Shown: positions 29,465-37,991, counted from the first letter of the stretch. The stretch is 58,029 nucleotides of DNA from Verrucomicrobia bacterium LW23 (GCA_003054695.1 QAZA01000002.1:1-58029); one strand, 5' to 3'. Made by a program: numbers and translations. Notes: generated by a model not told the origin, from the letters alone.

Positions 29465-30112
29465 TCAGTTTCCGGGCCGATTGCAGCGAAGCCGCCCGGT
29501 GTGGATGCTGGCCGCAATCTGCGCCCAGTTGGCCGGCGTGCCACCCGCCGCGAAAGATTGCGAGCAAGCGAGCGCAAACCACACCTCGTAGCCGCTGCCG
29601 CCCGCCGTCGTCCGCACCGCGCCCGCCGGGGTAAACTCCAGGTACTGCATCGTCACCGTCTGCGACCTTACCGTGCACGAGGCGGTGGCCCCTGCCTTGC
29701 CAAAGATGCTCTCCGCGGCGCCCTGGCCTGTAGGGCGGGGCACGTAGCGCGCCGCATCGGGGTCGATAGCGACTCCCGCGGGCAGCATCTCCCACTTTGT
29801 AATCTGCGTCCACGAGCCATCCTCGCCCGACGCGGAAGCCCAGAGGCTGATCATGCGGTAGCTGGCGGTGGGATCGCCCGGCCATTCGGTCGCCACCGCA
29901 AACCGCACCAGTTGGCGCCGCGTAATCGCCTCCGTCCGCGCCACGGTCAGCAGATTGATCGTAGCGGTAGCACCGTTGTTCAGGGCGGTGCCGGCGAGCG
30001 AGTTTCCGAAGGAAGGAATGAGGGCGGCCGTAACCGCGACGATGGCGACCACGGACAAAAGTTCGATAAGGCTGAATCCCGGGCTGCGCTTGCGTAGGGC
30101 GGATATTTGCAC
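29465..30112 (-). CDS. Verru_Chthon cassette protein D (cassette 1), GspH-like prepilin
   Basis: This is a 215-residue prepilin-like protein and the first gene of cassette 1. I start at GTG 30110-30112: it has a strong AGGAG five bases upstream (30118-30122) and gives the compact leader 'QISALRKRSPG' before Gly12. An ATG 21 codons upstream lacks such a signal. The helix 'FSLIELLSVVAIVAVTAAL' follows with Glu17 at +5. The mature domain resembles GspH/FimT-type minor pilins in size. Its promoter faces the beta-helix gene at 30381 and the gap has two operator-like sequences, so the whole cassette is probably repressed by a LacI-type protein. Confidence 0.88.
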   Translation of the reverse strand: MQISALRKRSPGFSLIELLSVVAIVAVTAALIPSFGNSLAGTALNNGATATINLLTVARTEAITRRQLVRFAVATEWPGDPTASYRMISLWASASGEDGSWTQITKWEMLPAGVAIDPDAARYVPRPTGQGAAESIFGKAGATASCTVRSQTVTMQYLEFTPAGAVRTTAGGSGYEVWFALACSQSFAAGGTPANWAQIAASIHTGRLRCNRPGN

Positions 30113-30117
30113 GTGGG

Positions 30118-30122
30118 CTCCT
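30118..30122 (-). promoter_or_regulatory. Ribosome binding site deciding a GTG start of cassette 1 gene D
   Basis: AGGAG on the minus strand lies 5 nt before GTG 30110-30112. This is the best Shine-Dalgarno match near the N-terminus and argues for the GTG start over the upstream ATG. Confidence 0.7.
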
Positions 30123-30219
30123 GATAAAGGGGTGAGGTTTGAGCAATGGGATGCACAAATCCGTATTGCAATCATGGCTACATCATGCCATGTGCCCGCC
30201 GGCGAACAATCGGATGTCA

Positions 30220-30235
30220 GTTTAACTGGTTAAAC
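30220..30235. promoter_or_regulatory. LacI-type operator, copy 1, in divergent cassette 1/beta-helix promoter
   Basis: GTTTAACTGGTTAAAC is a perfect 7-2-7 inverted repeat, in the style of LacI-family operators. It is 107 bp upstream of cassette 1 gene D. Its reverse complement extended by two bases (CTGTTTAACCAGTTAAAC) closely matches copy 2 at 30284. Confidence 0.65.
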
Positions 30236-30283
30236 AGGAGTCATATTTAGCCAAAAACAGGCTGGATGCGGGTTGTCCACCCT

Positions 30284-30304
30284 CTGTTTAACGAGTAAAA
30301 ACAG
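30284..30304. promoter_or_regulatory. LacI-type operator, copy 2, upstream of beta-helix gene
   Basis: The sequence starts CTGTTTAACGAGTAAAA and ends in ACAG. Over 15 aligned bases it differs at only two positions from the reverse complement of the perfect palindrome at 30220-30235. It lies 76 bp upstream of the beta-helix protein ATG at 30381. A pair of sites in a divergent promoter is typical of repression by a tetramer or two dimers. Confidence 0.55.
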
Positions 30305-30380
30305 ACATCCTTTGCGGCGCAACGCAGGCGATGCCAGCATTTACCTCGTCACCGTGTACCAACTCCCTCGCTCTCATCCT

Positions 30381-32276
30381 ATGCTACACCGCCTTTGCCT
30401 GCCAGCCGTATTGCTTCCCATTTTTGCGCTGTTCGCCGCCCTCAGCCTTCTCGCCCAGGAGGCGCCTCGCGCCGGCGCTCCGACCGTGTGGCATGTAGAT
30501 TCCGCCAAAGGAACGGATTCCGCCGACGGCCGCACTCCGGGCACCGCATTTGCCACCATCCAGCACGCCGTCAACCTCGCCCAGCCCGGCGATACGGTGC
30601 TGCTCCTCCCCGGTATCTACTACGAGAATGTGGCCATCACACAAGGCGGGACGGAAGCCGCCCCCCTGCGCATCAAGGCCGATCGCGTGGAGAAAAACCG
30701 CGTTACCCTTACCGGAGCCGTGCGAAGCCTGCGCGACAAAAGGGGAGGCTGGGAGATGGTGGATCAGGCGCTTGGCATGTACCGCGTGCCGCTTGCGCAC
30801 AAGCCAACCCGCGTGCTTGCCGACCAGGTGGACCTGCTCCCCTACCCCAGCCTGGATGACCTGGAGGCGTTCCGCTTTATCGCCGACGACTACCCCGGCC
30901 ACAAGCACGGCTACGCCTGGGATGAAAAGACCAACCATCTCTACGTTCGCCTGCGGGCCGACGGCAAGTATGGCGCAACCGATCCCAACAACGCCAGCAT
31001 GGCTGTGGCGCCGCCCGCGGGCAAAGGGTCGCTGGGGCGGACACCGGCCGGGCCGGGGGACTTCCTTATCGCGGTAAAAATGGAGGGCGCCGCGCACATT
31101 ATCCTGGATGGTATCACCTTCGAAACACCCGGCATCGCCGCTGTCCAGACTTCCGCCGGCGACTTGACGGTGCGCAACTGCTGGTTTTACGGATGCCGCA
31201 GCGCCATTACCTCGGCCCAGCTTTCGCAGCCCAAACTGCTGCCGGCGCGCGTTACCGTAGAGCAGTGCTACTACACCCACTACCCGGCTTTCTCCGACGT
31301 CGCCGACACCATTCGCGATGAAGCCGCCCGGCAGGCCGCAAAGCCCGAGAGCTGGCAGCGCCTGATGCACTGGCAGCGCAAATCCGGCAACCTCCCTGTC
31401 TCCAGGGGGATCGGGAGCCCCTACAGCTACGAGTCCGGATTCATCTACCGCATGGGCAAAGACTGGATAGTGAGACACAACCACTTCTACGAAGTCTTCG
31501 AAGCTTTCTCCAGCGGGTCCGCCGCGCTTTCCACCGGTGCGCGCATTTACGGCAACCGGTTCGAGCGCATTTGCGACAACGCGGTGGAAACCGAGGAGCA
31601 CGCCGCCGACATGCACATTTACGGCAACCAGATCATTGATGTCTTCGAGCCCTTCTCCTGGCAGCCCAGGAGCGGCATCCCCCTGCCCGGCCCCATCTAC
31701 ATCTACGACAACATCATTACGGAAACACCCGAGTTTACCGAGTTGTGGGCAAAGGCGAATTTTACCGGCGGCGTATTCAAGCTTGGTGTGGGCAGCGATC
31801 GCATGTGGAACATGAAGGCAATGGCCAATCTGCCCCGCAACGTTGTGGAAGCCCCGCAGGGATTCTGGGCGACCCACAACACCATGATTGTCCCGCGAGG
31901 CCGCCTCGTCACCGCGCTCAATCCACCCGGCAGAGCCTACCGCGGCTTCGTCTTCCTCAACAATATCGTCGCCGCGCGCTCCATGTTTTCCCACAAAGGA
32001 ATCCCTCCCGGTATGGTGTTCGACTACAACGCCGTGGCATGCCTTCGGCCAGACCCGCCAGAGCAGGAAAACACATACTGCATCGCCACCGCAGGCCCGA
32101 ATGGAAAGGTGTTTGCCACCGCGGCCGACCTCAAAGAAATCCCCGGAGCAACATCCCGCCTCCTCACCCTGCCCGATGCCTCCACCCTCACCATCCCCGA
32201 AGAAGCGCCCCTGCGCAGCGCGGCAGGCGCACTCCCCTTCCAGGCCACCCCAGGCCCCCAGGCGGATGCACGCTGA
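30381..32276 (+). CDS. Secreted right-handed beta-helix protein (polysaccharide-active candidate)
   Basis: This 631-residue protein has a signal peptide (1 to about 26, ending 'LLAQEAP'). 'VWHVDSAKGTDSADGRTPGTAFATIQHAV' followed by 'QPGDTVLLLPGIYYENVAI' is the usual opening of DUF1565/pectate-lyase-like parallel beta-helix proteins. Repeated 'IYGNRFERI', 'IYGNQIIDV', 'IYDNIITET' strands continue to about residue 520. A polysaccharide lyase or hydrolase is plausible, but I see no catalytic signature that fixes the reaction. ATG 30381 is chosen because the signal peptide starts there; the longer reading adds 36 residues. It is divergent from Verru_Chthon cassette 1 and shares a promoter region with two operator copies. 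Confidence 0.82.
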   Translation: MLHRLCLPAVLLPIFALFAALSLLAQEAPRAGAPTVWHVDSAKGTDSADGRTPGTAFATIQHAVNLAQPGDTVLLLPGIYYENVAITQGGTEAAPLRIKADRVEKNRVTLTGAVRSLRDKRGGWEMVDQALGMYRVPLAHKPTRVLADQVDLLPYPSLDDLEAFRFIADDYPGHKHGYAWDEKTNHLYVRLRADGKYGATDPNNASMAVAPPAGKGSLGRTPAGPGDFLIAVKMEGAAHIILDGITFETPGIAAVQTSAGDLTVRNCWFYGCRSAITSAQLSQPKLLPARVTVEQCYYTHYPAFSDVADTIRDEAARQAAKPESWQRLMHWQRKSGNLPVSRGIGSPYSYESGFIYRMGKDWIVRHNHFYEVFEAFSSGSAALSTGARIYGNRFERICDNAVETEEHAADMHIYGNQIIDVFEPFSWQPRSGIPLPGPIYIYDNIITETPEFTELWAKANFTGGVFKLGVGSDRMWNMKAMANLPRNVVEAPQGFWATHNTMIVPRGRLVTALNPPGRAYRGFVFLNNIVAARSMFSHKGIPPGMVFDYNAVACLRPDPPEQENTYCIATAGPNGKVFATAADLKEIPGATSRLLTLPDASTLTIPEEAPLRSAAGALPFQATPGPQADAR

Positions 32277-32591
32277 TCATATCCGGGGCGGAGCGCGGAG
32301 CGCATTGAGCGCGCTTGTATTGGCGATACAAATCTCGCCAACCTTAGAGCTGGCCATTCGAACTCGAATCGCGCGCCGGGATCTCTCCATCCCCTCCGTG
32401 CAATCCGTGTTATCCGTGGTTCAATGTCAGTTCAAGGGGAGGTGTTAACCACGTTGGCCAGATTCCAGACCGGTTCTCGTTGGCGGTGAGGCAAAAGTCC
32501 CGGTCGTGGGCGCTCCCTGTCGCGGGACGGGACCCGAAACCTTGCGGCGTCGGCAGTATCTATTGCGGCATTTTCTTTGTAGACTAATACC
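32277..32591. other. Intergenic region with hairpin and phrase-like repeat
   Basis: No gene is supported. It contains the inverted repeat TTGGCGA (32320-32326) / TCGCCAA (32335-32341), a possible terminator for the beta-helix gene. It also contains AATCCGTGTTATCCGTGGTT at 32402-32421, a member of the same phrase-like repeat style as 24453-24569. A GC-rich block near 32515-32540 (GCGGGACGGGACC) shares GTCCCGCGAC, on opposite strands, with the palindrome at 9721. Confidence 0.55.
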
Positions 32592-33617
32592 ATGGAACCC
32601 AAGCCTCTCATTCTATTCGATCCTCATCCGCGCCCCATCGCCCTGCTCTTTAATCCCGCCACCCAGGCGCGGCTTAATGCGATGGGCCGCGTGCTGTGGC
32701 ACGATGGCGCGCCCGCCTCGGACGAGCATGTCGACACGCACCTGCCGGAGACGACCATCCTCATCGGCCAGTCCGCCCTGCCGAAGGAGCGGCTGGACCG
32801 GGCGCCGAAACTGCGCGCCGTGTTTAATGTGGAAAGCAACTTCCTGCCCAATGTGGATTACCAGGAGTGTCAGCGCCGCGGCATCCCGGTGCTTTCCACC
32901 GCGCCAGTGTTTGCGCAGCCTGTTGCCGAGATGGCGCTGGGCATGGCTCTCTGCCTGGCCCGCCGCATGCACGAGGCGGACGTGGCCATCCGCGTGGGGC
33001 GCGAGACGCTTTATGGCGAGGGCGATAACCACGACTCCATCCTGCTGGCCGGGCGCCCCATGGCGATTGTGGGCCTGGGCAACGTGGGGCGCGCCCTGCT
33101 GAGGCTGCTGCGCGGCTTTGGCGGCGAGATTCTGGTGCACGATCCCTGGCTGGACCCCGCGGCTCTGCGCGAGATGGGCGTTACCGTCGCCACACTGGAG
33201 GAGTGCTTTGCCCGCTGCGCCGCGGTTTACCTCACCAGCGCGGTTACCACCGAGAACACGGGTGGCATCGGCCGCGATTACTTTCGCCTGATGGCGCCGG
33301 GCAGCCTGGTACTGCTTATCAGCCGCGCCGGCGTCGTCAACTTCGACGAACTGCTGGACGAGGCGGCGGAAGGCCGGCTGCGCGTGGGTATCGACGTATG
33401 GCCCGAGGAGCCGATCCCCGCCGGACACCGGGCACGCACCACCCCCAATACCATGCTGCAGGCCCACCGCGCCGGCAACATCCCGGAGATATGGCCGGAC
33501 ATGGGCCGGATGGTGACGGACGACATCGAGCTGATTCTCAGCGGCCAGGATCCCCGCCACTGCCAGCGCGCTCGCTGGGAGACGGTCTCCCGCCTGCGCA
33601 GCAAGCCTGTCACCTGA
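32592..33617 (+). CDS. D-isomer-specific 2-hydroxyacid dehydrogenase family protein
   Basis: This 341-residue cytoplasmic NAD(P)-dependent dehydrogenase has a Rossmann fold. 'GLGNVGRALL' (161-170) is the dinucleotide-binding loop, and 'ILVHDPW' ends the second strand with the Asp typical of NAD preference. Arg245 in 'SRAGVVNFDEL', Glu272/273 in 'DVWPEEP' and His292 in 'AHRAGNIPE' line up with the catalytic Arg-Glu-His of the family. The substrate is not inferable; phosphoglycerate, glyoxylate and sugar-derived acids are all family substrates. It stands alone on the plus strand and converges on the SGNH gene with 75 bp between. Confidence 0.92.
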   Translation: MEPKPLILFDPHPRPIALLFNPATQARLNAMGRVLWHDGAPASDEHVDTHLPETTILIGQSALPKERLDRAPKLRAVFNVESNFLPNVDYQECQRRGIPVLSTAPVFAQPVAEMALGMALCLARRMHEADVAIRVGRETLYGEGDNHDSILLAGRPMAIVGLGNVGRALLRLLRGFGGEILVHDPWLDPAALREMGVTVATLEECFARCAAVYLTSAVTTENTGGIGRDYFRLMAPGSLVLLISRAGVVNFDELLDEAAEGRLRVGIDVWPEEPIPAGHRARTTPNTMLQAHRAGNIPEIWPDMGRMVTDDIELILSGQDPRHCQRARWETVSRLRSKPVT

Positions 33618-33692
33618 TTTTTCCGCCATGATGCCGATCTGGCGGCGCGTGCTGAAAGGAAGCCGCAACCGCCGGCCCGCCGGCCTCGCAAC

Positions 33693-35213
33693 TCACTCCA
33701 GCCGCAGCTTGCCCCAGGAGTCTGTCGTAAAGGGCGTGCGTGGCGAGCCCGTCCAGCGGAGTTGGGTGGCGGTGGGGAACGCGCTGGAGGTGTCTAAGTC
33801 GTTGATGGAGAAATCGAAGCCAAGCTCGGTGCCAGGGCTGAGCCGGCCGACGGCGGTGTGCGAGGCGGGGACGGAGAACTCGACCACGTAGCCCTCGGCG
33901 GTGGCGCGGGCGGCCATACGGGTGCCGGCAAGCATGGTAGCGTCGCCCGTGCCGGTGGCCGCCTCGGGCGCGGCGCCGTCGGTTGAGGGGGCCGGCAGGA
34001 TAAACTGGGTAACGCGGGGGATCTTTTTGGAGAGAAAGTGGTGCGCTTTGTGATCCTTTGCCGCGGCGGCGGCCAGCTCGGTCTGGTCGCGAAAATCCAG
34101 GAAGATTTCCACGCAGTCGCGCTCCATGGCCCTGGAGCCGGCGGGCGCGTAAACCTTGTCGTCGCGAATGCGCACGGCGAAATAGAGCGCGCCGCCCTCC
34201 GCCACAGTGCCGGGGCTGTACGAGGCCCAGCATTCCACCAGCGGCTTCTCTGTGCGCCAGTGGATAACGCCGAGCACGCGCTGCGCTGGGCTGTTGAGCA
34301 CCAACGGGTTGGACAGATTCCACTCGTCCAGGCTGCCATCCAGAGCAACCGGCTTCTCCGCCCGGCGGGCGGCGGCTGCGGGGGCGCTGTATGGCTTAAA
34401 AGTAACGACCAGAGGGAACGGGCTGGTGATCTTCAGAACGTGGCCGGAGGGTCCGGACTCCGCAGTCTCTGGCTCCTTCTTAAATGCATCGCGCTTAAGC
34501 ACTTGTACTGCACGTGGCTTGGTGTCGGGCGGGATGCCCAGCGCGGTGAGGATAGTGCGGGCAAACACGGCGTGGCCCATCGCGTTAGGGTGCGAGCCAT
34601 CGAGCGCGTAAAACGCGTAGCCCGGCAACGCGGCACGCAGGGCCTTAAGCTCCTCGTACACAGGTACATACAGGAGCTTGCGGCGATTCGCCATTTCCTT
34701 CAGCCCGGCGACCATAGCGGCCAGCTTCGGGTTCTCCGCCGGCTTGTCGGGATAAAGAGGCGACACGATGCCCGCGGCCGCGCCCGTCCTCTGAATCTCA
34801 TCGATAAGTGCCTCGTAGTGACGGAGATAGTCCGCCACCTCGTACCGCCCCACATCGTTGATGCCTAAGTTGATTAGCACCAGGCGGCGCGGGCCCGCAG
34901 CGCCGGCCGAGGGAAACAGCGGCGCCAGCTCCGTCGCCACACGGCGCATCGCCCCCTCGGCTGTGTCGCCCGCCTTGCCGCGCGAGTAAACGGTGACGTC
35001 GAGCTCCGGCGCCACGGCGTCCAGGTGGTCCTGAATCATTTGCCCGTAGGTGCCTGGCGCCGTAATGCTGTCACCAAAGACGACGATAGTGCTGTGCCTG
35101 GGCAGGCCGGGCGCAGCGTCGGCGGAGGTTTCCGCCCGTGTATGCGTAACCAGCTGGAAGGCAAGCATATACAGTACAACCGTTACAGCCGTCCCCACCG
35201 GCCTCCACCTCAT
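33693..35213 (-). CDS. Secreted SGNH hydrolase with C-terminal carbohydrate-binding-like domain
   Basis: This 506-residue exported esterase has a signal peptide at residues 1 to about 27 ('VVLYMLAFQLVTHTRA'). The GDSL/SGNH blocks are all present: 'VVFGDSITAPG' with Ser49, 'GKAGDT', 'LGINDVG' and 'DGSHPNAMGH' with the Asp-x-x-His pair. From about residue 310 a beta-sandwich begins at 'VALDGSLDEWN' and runs to the end, in the style of CBM9-like domains. A deacetylase acting on a polysaccharide is the best guess. I use ATG 35213; ATG 35237, eight codons upstream, is also possible, and the full open frame extends to 35348. A hairpin element at 35342-35384 lies upstream. Confidence 0.85.
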   Translation of the reverse strand: MRWRPVGTAVTVVLYMLAFQLVTHTRAETSADAAPGLPRHSTIVVFGDSITAPGTYGQMIQDHLDAVAPELDVTVYSRGKAGDTAEGAMRRVATELAPLFPSAGAAGPRRLVLINLGINDVGRYEVADYLRHYEALIDEIQRTGAAAGIVSPLYPDKPAENPKLAAMVAGLKEMANRRKLLYVPVYEELKALRAALPGYAFYALDGSHPNAMGHAVFARTILTALGIPPDTKPRAVQVLKRDAFKKEPETAESGPSGHVLKITSPFPLVVTFKPYSAPAAAARRAEKPVALDGSLDEWNLSNPLVLNSPAQRVLGVIHWRTEKPLVECWASYSPGTVAEGGALYFAVRIRDDKVYAPAGSRAMERDCVEIFLDFRDQTELAAAAAKDHKAHHFLSKKIPRVTQFILPAPSTDGAAPEAATGTGDATMLAGTRMAARATAEGYVVEFSVPASHTAVGRLSPGTELGFDFSINDLDTSSAFPTATQLRWTGSPRTPFTTDSWGKLRLE

Positions 35214-35341
35214 GTCACCTGTGCAATCGCTACGCATAAGTGACAAATGTGGCGAAAAACCTTTCGATCTGCAACGGGGGACCCACCGTATGCTTTGTGT
35301 ACACGGCATCGCGTTTTTCCCATCCCCCCATCCCGCCTGTA

Positions 35342-35384
35342 AGACCAATTCGCTTAAAGAGCAAATAACTTTGCGAATTGGTCT
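35342..35384. repeat. AATTCGC hairpin element (copy 2)
   Basis: AGACCAATTCGC (35342-35353) pairs perfectly with GCGAATTGGTCT (35373-35384) over a 19-nt loop. The minus strand carries AATTCGCAAAGTTAT, as in copy 1 at 24364-24387. Confidence 0.7.
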
Positions 35385-35396
35385 AATGCTGGAAGT

Positions 35397-35459
35397 GCGT
35401 GCTGAAGGAACGCAATAGTCGTGGGGCCTGAACCAGACTATTGCGCCCCTTCAGCACGC
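35397..35459. repeat. 24-bp imperfect hairpin downstream of histidine kinase
   Basis: Arms 35397-35420 and 35436-35459 match at 22 of 24 positions with a 15-nt loop. It lies about 150 bp after the histidine kinase stop on the minus strand. A terminator or a small palindromic mobile element are both possible; no T-run or terminal duplication was seen. Confidence 0.7.
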
Positions 35460-35607
35460 TCGATCCACCGTGCGGGGGGAAGAAGTGAGAGAAGTGGGCG
35501 AGGCGTGGCTTTCAGGCGCAGGTTACGCGCCGCTCGACGATTCAATGGATTGCATCACTTTGTATTGGCGCATGCGTTAGCTGCTTGTCATCATTCTTTA
35601 ACCCGGG

Positions 35608-37434
35608 CTACCCGGCAGCCGACTTTTTAGCCGGGTATGGGACTTTGAGTTGCTGGGTAGGGCGCCGCGGGGCGGTGCTGTCCTTCAGTCGCTCGCTCAG
35701 CGTCTCGTAGGAGAAGGGCTTTTGCAGCACGCTCAAGTCAAGCGAAGGGAAGCTCTTGATGAATTGCTGGAACTGGGCGGGCGGGTAGCCGCTCACCAGG
35801 ACGATCTGGGTAGCCTTGTCCTTGTACACTTCGGGCAGATCCTTGTGCCAGTAGCGCACAAATTCGCTGCCATCCATGCCGGGCATGTTGTAGTCCACCA
35901 ATATCACATCCGGCACGGCGGCGGGCGAGAGGGCGGCAATGGCCGCTTCGGCGCGATCAAACTCGCGCGTGGTAAAGCGCATGCGCTGGAGGATGGCCGA
36001 GATGCCCTGGCGCACCAGTTCGTCGTCGTCGATAACGAATGCCAGCCTGCCCTCGTGGCCGCCGGCTTTAACGGCGGTAATGCGGCTGGTGGAGCGGCGC
36101 GCCTGCACACTCAGCACCTGCGAGTGCGAGCTGACGCCGGGCGGGGCCACCACGGTGGCGGCGAGGTAGCCGCGGGGCCACACGAGCGAGATCTCGCTTC
36201 CATTGCCCACTTCGCTCTGGATCTCCACCGTGCCCTGGTGCTGGGAGAGGATGCCGCGCACCATCGCCAGGCCCAGGCCGTTGCCCTCCTTTTTGGTGGT
36301 GTAGCGGCCCTTGAGAATGCGCTGGATCGTTTCCTCATCCATACCCATGCCTTCGTCGCGAACCGACAAGCGCGCCGTCATGGCGTCGCCGCCCCAGCTT
36401 ATGGAGATGGTGCCGCCCTTCTTCATCGCCTCCTTGGCGTTTTTGATGAGGTTGAGCAGGCAGTGGCTGAGGCTGGAAAAACAGCCCACCACCTTGATGG
36501 GGTGATCCGACACCGTCAGCTCCGCCGAGAGCGAGAGGCGGTACGACGAGCCCAGGCTGGTGCTCGCAATGCGCGTGACGTCCTTGACCATCGCGCACAG
36601 GTCAAACTCGCCCATGCTGAGCGGCTGCTTTTTGGCGTAGCCCAGCAGGCTGCGGGTAAGCTCGGCGCCGGCGCTGCAGGCGCGCAGCACGTTTACCAGA
36701 GCCTCGCGCTCGTGCTTTTTGAGACCGAACGCGGGCACAATGGCCTCCGCGTTGGCCTGGATGGCGAGGATGAGGTTGTTGAAATCGTGTGCGACACCTG
36801 CGGCGAGTTCGCCGATAGTCTCCATCTTTTCGTGCTCAAACGCGGCGCGGGCAAAGGCGGCGTCGTCGATGTGCTCGATGGCGGCGGCGGAGTCGGTGGT
36901 GGCGGGGCCGGGCAGGCGGCCGCTGTCGCGGCCGACGGCGGCGTCCAGCGAGGCGTCGATGGGGTGGGGTGTCGCGGGCTCCACCACGACGGGGCGGCGA
37001 GCCGCGCTACCGGGGCCGCGCAGGGACTGCGAGGCGCTGAGCGCCTGGCGCGAGTCATGAAAAGTGAGCAGGATGTAGTGCTCGGCGCCATGGGAGTCCA
37101 CCGTACAGCGCACCGTATAGGGAACGTGCTCCGCCATGGAGTACCACGGCGCGGGGGTGAACGGGACGCCCGACTGGCGCTGGTTAAGGCCCTCCAGCAC
37201 CTGAGTCAGGTAGTCGAGCAGCAGCGGGGGAATCTCCGACCAGTCCGGCGATACGGAGCCGGGCAGGACGACGGGCATGCCGAGGATGTGGGATGCCTGG
37301 TCATCGACGACGACGATCCGGTACTCTCCGTCCTTAAAAGCCAGGACAAATTCGCCCGGCAGGCCGCATTTGCGACGTACCGAAGCCAGTCCTTCACCGG
37401 GATTTGAGTGGGCAGGATACATTGTCGTTACCAT
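35608..37434 (-). CDS. Soluble hybrid histidine kinase with C-terminal receiver
   Basis: This 608-residue signalling protein has no membrane segment. Residues 25-130 look like a PAS-type sensor ('FVLAFKDGEYRIVVVDD'). The dimerisation/phosphoacceptor helix is 'GELAAGVAHDFNNLI' with His216, a class common in NtrB-like and hybrid kinases. The ATPase domain has N box 'NLIKNAKEAM' (Asn332), G1 'DEGMGMD' and G2 'GNGLGLAMV'. A receiver domain follows (about 464-580) with 'VIDDDE', phosphoacceptor Asp514 in 'VDYNMPGMDG' and Lys572 in 'LQKPF'. No output domain is present, so it must pass phosphate to a partner encoded elsewhere. A near-perfect ribosome binding site at 37445-37452 supports the ATG at 37434. 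Confidence 0.94.
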   Translation of the reverse strand: MVTTMYPAHSNPGEGLASVRRKCGLPGEFVLAFKDGEYRIVVVDDQASHILGMPVVLPGSVSPDWSEIPPLLLDYLTQVLEGLNQRQSGVPFTPAPWYSMAEHVPYTVRCTVDSHGAEHYILLTFHDSRQALSASQSLRGPGSAARRPVVVEPATPHPIDASLDAAVGRDSGRLPGPATTDSAAAIEHIDDAAFARAAFEHEKMETIGELAAGVAHDFNNLILAIQANAEAIVPAFGLKKHEREALVNVLRACSAGAELTRSLLGYAKKQPLSMGEFDLCAMVKDVTRIASTSLGSSYRLSLSAELTVSDHPIKVVGCFSSLSHCLLNLIKNAKEAMKKGGTISISWGGDAMTARLSVRDEGMGMDEETIQRILKGRYTTKKEGNGLGLAMVRGILSQHQGTVEIQSEVGNGSEISLVWPRGYLAATVVAPPGVSSHSQVLSVQARRSTSRITAVKAGGHEGRLAFVIDDDELVRQGISAILQRMRFTTREFDRAEAAIAALSPAAVPDVILVDYNMPGMDGSEFVRYWHKDLPEVYKDKATQIVLVSGYPPAQFQQFIKSFPSLDLSVLQKPFSYETLSERLKDSTAPRRPTQQLKVPYPAKKSAAG

Positions 37435-37444
37435 CGTCGGTCAC

Positions 37445-37452
37445 ACCTCCTT
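37445..37452 (-). promoter_or_regulatory. Strong ribosome binding site of the hybrid kinase
   Basis: AAGGAGGT on the minus strand is a full anti-16S match, 10 nt before the ATG at 37432-37434. Most genes in this window lack any clear Shine-Dalgarno, so this one stands out. Confidence 0.8.
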
Positions 37453-37966
37453 AAGGGCTGTAACACGCGCTATCGTATGCGTCTAGTGCCGTGACCGCTC
37501 TCTTTCCTCGCCTTTGCCCCTTTACTTACCGTTTTAGGCCCGGTTGGAAAAGCGAAAAGAAGAAAATGAAAACAGACACGTTGACACATCACTAACATTA
37601 CGTGTGGGAAATTTGAACCCCCGCTCTCCTTTTCGGTTAAGGCTACCTGAGTTTAGTCGTATTTTGCCCAAATGTCCCAACTATTTTCGGCTTGTGCCGA
37701 GGAATACGGACGGGCAAGCAATGATTGCAATAGTTGACATTGTAAACAACATCCAAAAAAGAGCAAGGTCCAAAAGTTAACGTCCCCGTACTTTTTCGCA
37801 TACTCGTGCGTTCATTGCGCAAAGCGGACAGCGCCCCACGGCAGGGAGTTCGAGGCGTGTGAGACGCCGTCCGCTTTGATGGAGCGGATAGTAGTGAAAA
37901 AGGGCGAAGGGGTGAATACGTAGTTCTACCTAGGCAGCCTTGCGTAAATACCAGGCAGCTGAGGCT

Positions 37967-37991
37967 TAAGCCTTTGATATACAAAGGCTTA
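37967..37991 (-). terminator. Perfect 10-bp stem-loop downstream of aldo/keto reductase
   Basis: TAAGCCTTTG and CAAAGGCTTA with loop ATATA. It lies about 100 bp past the reductase stop; there is no T-run on the minus strand, so termination is only suggested. Confidence 0.4.

Larger units (their letters stand above)
35214..35607. other. Intergenic region with two hairpins
   Basis: No gene is supported between the SGNH gene start and the histidine kinase end. It contains an AATTCGC hairpin (35342-35384) and a long imperfect hairpin (35397-35459), listed separately. The remainder (35460-35607) shows nothing notable. Confidence 0.6.

Noticed and set aside
37544-37780. 78-codon frame between kinase and reductase
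   Set aside because: Low-complexity start, no recognisable feature, lies in a promoter-like AT-rich stretch.
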